Shown: piece by piece, positions 63,520-64,000 of the stretch | Numbering within the stretch: position 1 is the first letter of the stretch | Layout of the letters: each line of letters starts with the position of its first letter | Assembly (NCBI RefSeq): GCF_040760005.1 | Contig: NZ_CP099760.1 | Span: 248,001-312,000 of the forward strand | Direction: 5' to 3' | Length of the DNA stretch: 64,000 nt | Source: Pseudomonas sp. stari2 | Lineage (GTDB): Bacteria > Pseudomonadota > Gammaproteobacteria > Pseudomonadales > Pseudomonadaceae | Made by a program: the position numbers and the translations under genes | Notes under the pieces: model-generated | What the model was told of the DNA's origin: nothing | What the model saw: the letters and a program-made list of their open reading frames with translations, nothing else | Databases searched by the model: none

Positions 63520-64000
63520 ATGAAGCAACTGTCCGACGTAAAGTTTTCCACCCTCGATCTGGTTCCGGTGCGCGAGAACGGCAGCCCGGCCCAGTCGCTG
63601 CGCAACTCGCTGGATCTGGCGCAGCATGTCGAGAAATTCGGCTACACCCGGTTCTGGGTCGCCGAGCACCACAATATGGACGGCATCGCCAGTTCCGCCA
63701 CATCGGTGCTGCTGGGTTACCTGGCCGGCGGCACGTCGACCATCCGTGTCGGCTCTGGCGGTGTGATGCTGCCCAACCACGCGCCGTTGGTGATTGCCGA
63801 GCAGTTCGGCACCCTTGAAAGCCTGTATCCGGGGCGGATCGACCTCGGCCTGGGCCGCGCACCCGGCTCCGACCAGATGACCGCCCGAGCCCTGCGCCGT
63901 GAACGCTCCGGCAGTGCCGACGACTTCCCGGAAGACGTGGCCGAACTGGCGCGTTTCCTCGGCCCGCGTACGCCGGATCAACGTGTGATTGCGATGCCGG
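63520..64000 (+). CDS. Luciferase-like flavin-dependent oxidoreductase (LLM class, YhbW-like), 5' part
   Basis: The first 160 codons are present and the gene runs off the window. It begins [20 protein letters not shown], then [33 protein letters not shown] and [11 protein letters not shown], which are the motifs of the LLM family (MsnO8/YhbW type) with FMN- and phosphate-contacting segments. No ring or substrate can be named. Divergent from osmC with a gap of about 240 bases. Confidence 0.87.
   Translation, partial: MKQLSDVKFSTLDLVPVRENGSPAQSLRNSLDLAQHVEKFGYTRFWVAEHHNMDGIASSATSVLLGYLAGGTSTIRVGSGGVMLPNHAPLVIAEQFGTLESLYPGRIDLGLGRAPGSDQMTARALRRERSGSADDFPEDVAELARFLGPRTPDQRVIAMP

Overview
The window is GC-rich, densely packed, all-protein-coding chromosomal DNA from a Pseudomonas, most likely the P. 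fluorescens group. This rests on named genes (algB-kinB, gltP, dsbA-cytochrome c4-engB-polA, zur-znuABC, metNIQ, the caa3-type cytochrome oxidase cluster, prlC, osmC), on Pseudomonas-type REP sequence, and on gene order that, from memory, follows P. aeruginosa blocks PA5479-PA5505, PA0114-PA0102 and PA0069-PA0059. No rRNA, tRNA, CRISPR array, prophage or intact insertion sequence was seen.

Layout. 1-6432: the end of a Na/Pi cotransporter gene, a membrane-anchored M16 peptidase, a DUF5924 membrane protein and a four-gene Mla-like lipid transporter (STAS-permease, ATPase, MCE protein, lipoprotein). 6436-9099: an SpmA-SpmB fusion protein and GltP. 9797-14355: a small envelope operon (membrane peptide, DUF1328, Ivy lysozyme inhibitor) divergent from the alginate regulators algB-kinB, with a candidate sigma-54 promoter and dyads in the shared gap. 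14352-22545: c-di-GMP enzymes (EAL and GGDEF), an AmpDh2-like amidase, an endonuclease/phosphatase-fold protein, DsbA, two cytochromes c and the GTPase EngB. 22546-25776: a long inverted-repeat element, an ErsA-type small RNA with a sigma-22-like promoter, and polA. 25851-36032: DUF2782, thrB, the zinc uptake cluster znuA/zur-znuC-znuB, a lipoprotein, a REP doublet, katE, and the methionine importer metNIQ.

36093-44578 is a cytochrome c oxidase gene set: Sco, heme O synthase, heme A synthase, a small membrane protein, SURF1, DUF2909, subunit III, CtaG, subunit I and subunit II with a fused cytochrome c domain. All but DUF2909 lie on the minus strand. 44948-49816: a conserved hypothetical protein, a SulP transporter with a beta-carbonic anhydrase, a radical SAM protein and an orphan protein with a dockerin/EF-hand-like loop. 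49870-53717: a three-subunit membrane-bound gluconate-type dehydrogenase. 54018-59178: a TpbA-like periplasmic phosphatase, an M3 peptidase that is a second copy of PrlC, a YheV zinc ribbon and PrlC. 59241-64000: gamma-carbonic anhydrase, HAD phosphatase, a lipoprotein metallopeptidase, two tandem paralogous lipoproteins, DUF1161, OsmC and a truncated luciferase-like oxidoreductase gene.

Most of this is core genome. The observations most worth checking are regulatory: two promoters of the same form (GAACTW-N17-TCAGA) in front of the small RNA and osmC; a sigma-54 promoter with phased GCACGA half-sites between algB and the lysozyme-inhibitor operon; a terminator in the long gltP upstream region; a 137-bp inverted-repeat element; and a 12-codon open frame linking coxI and ctaG. 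Product names rest on motifs and family recognition without database searches.
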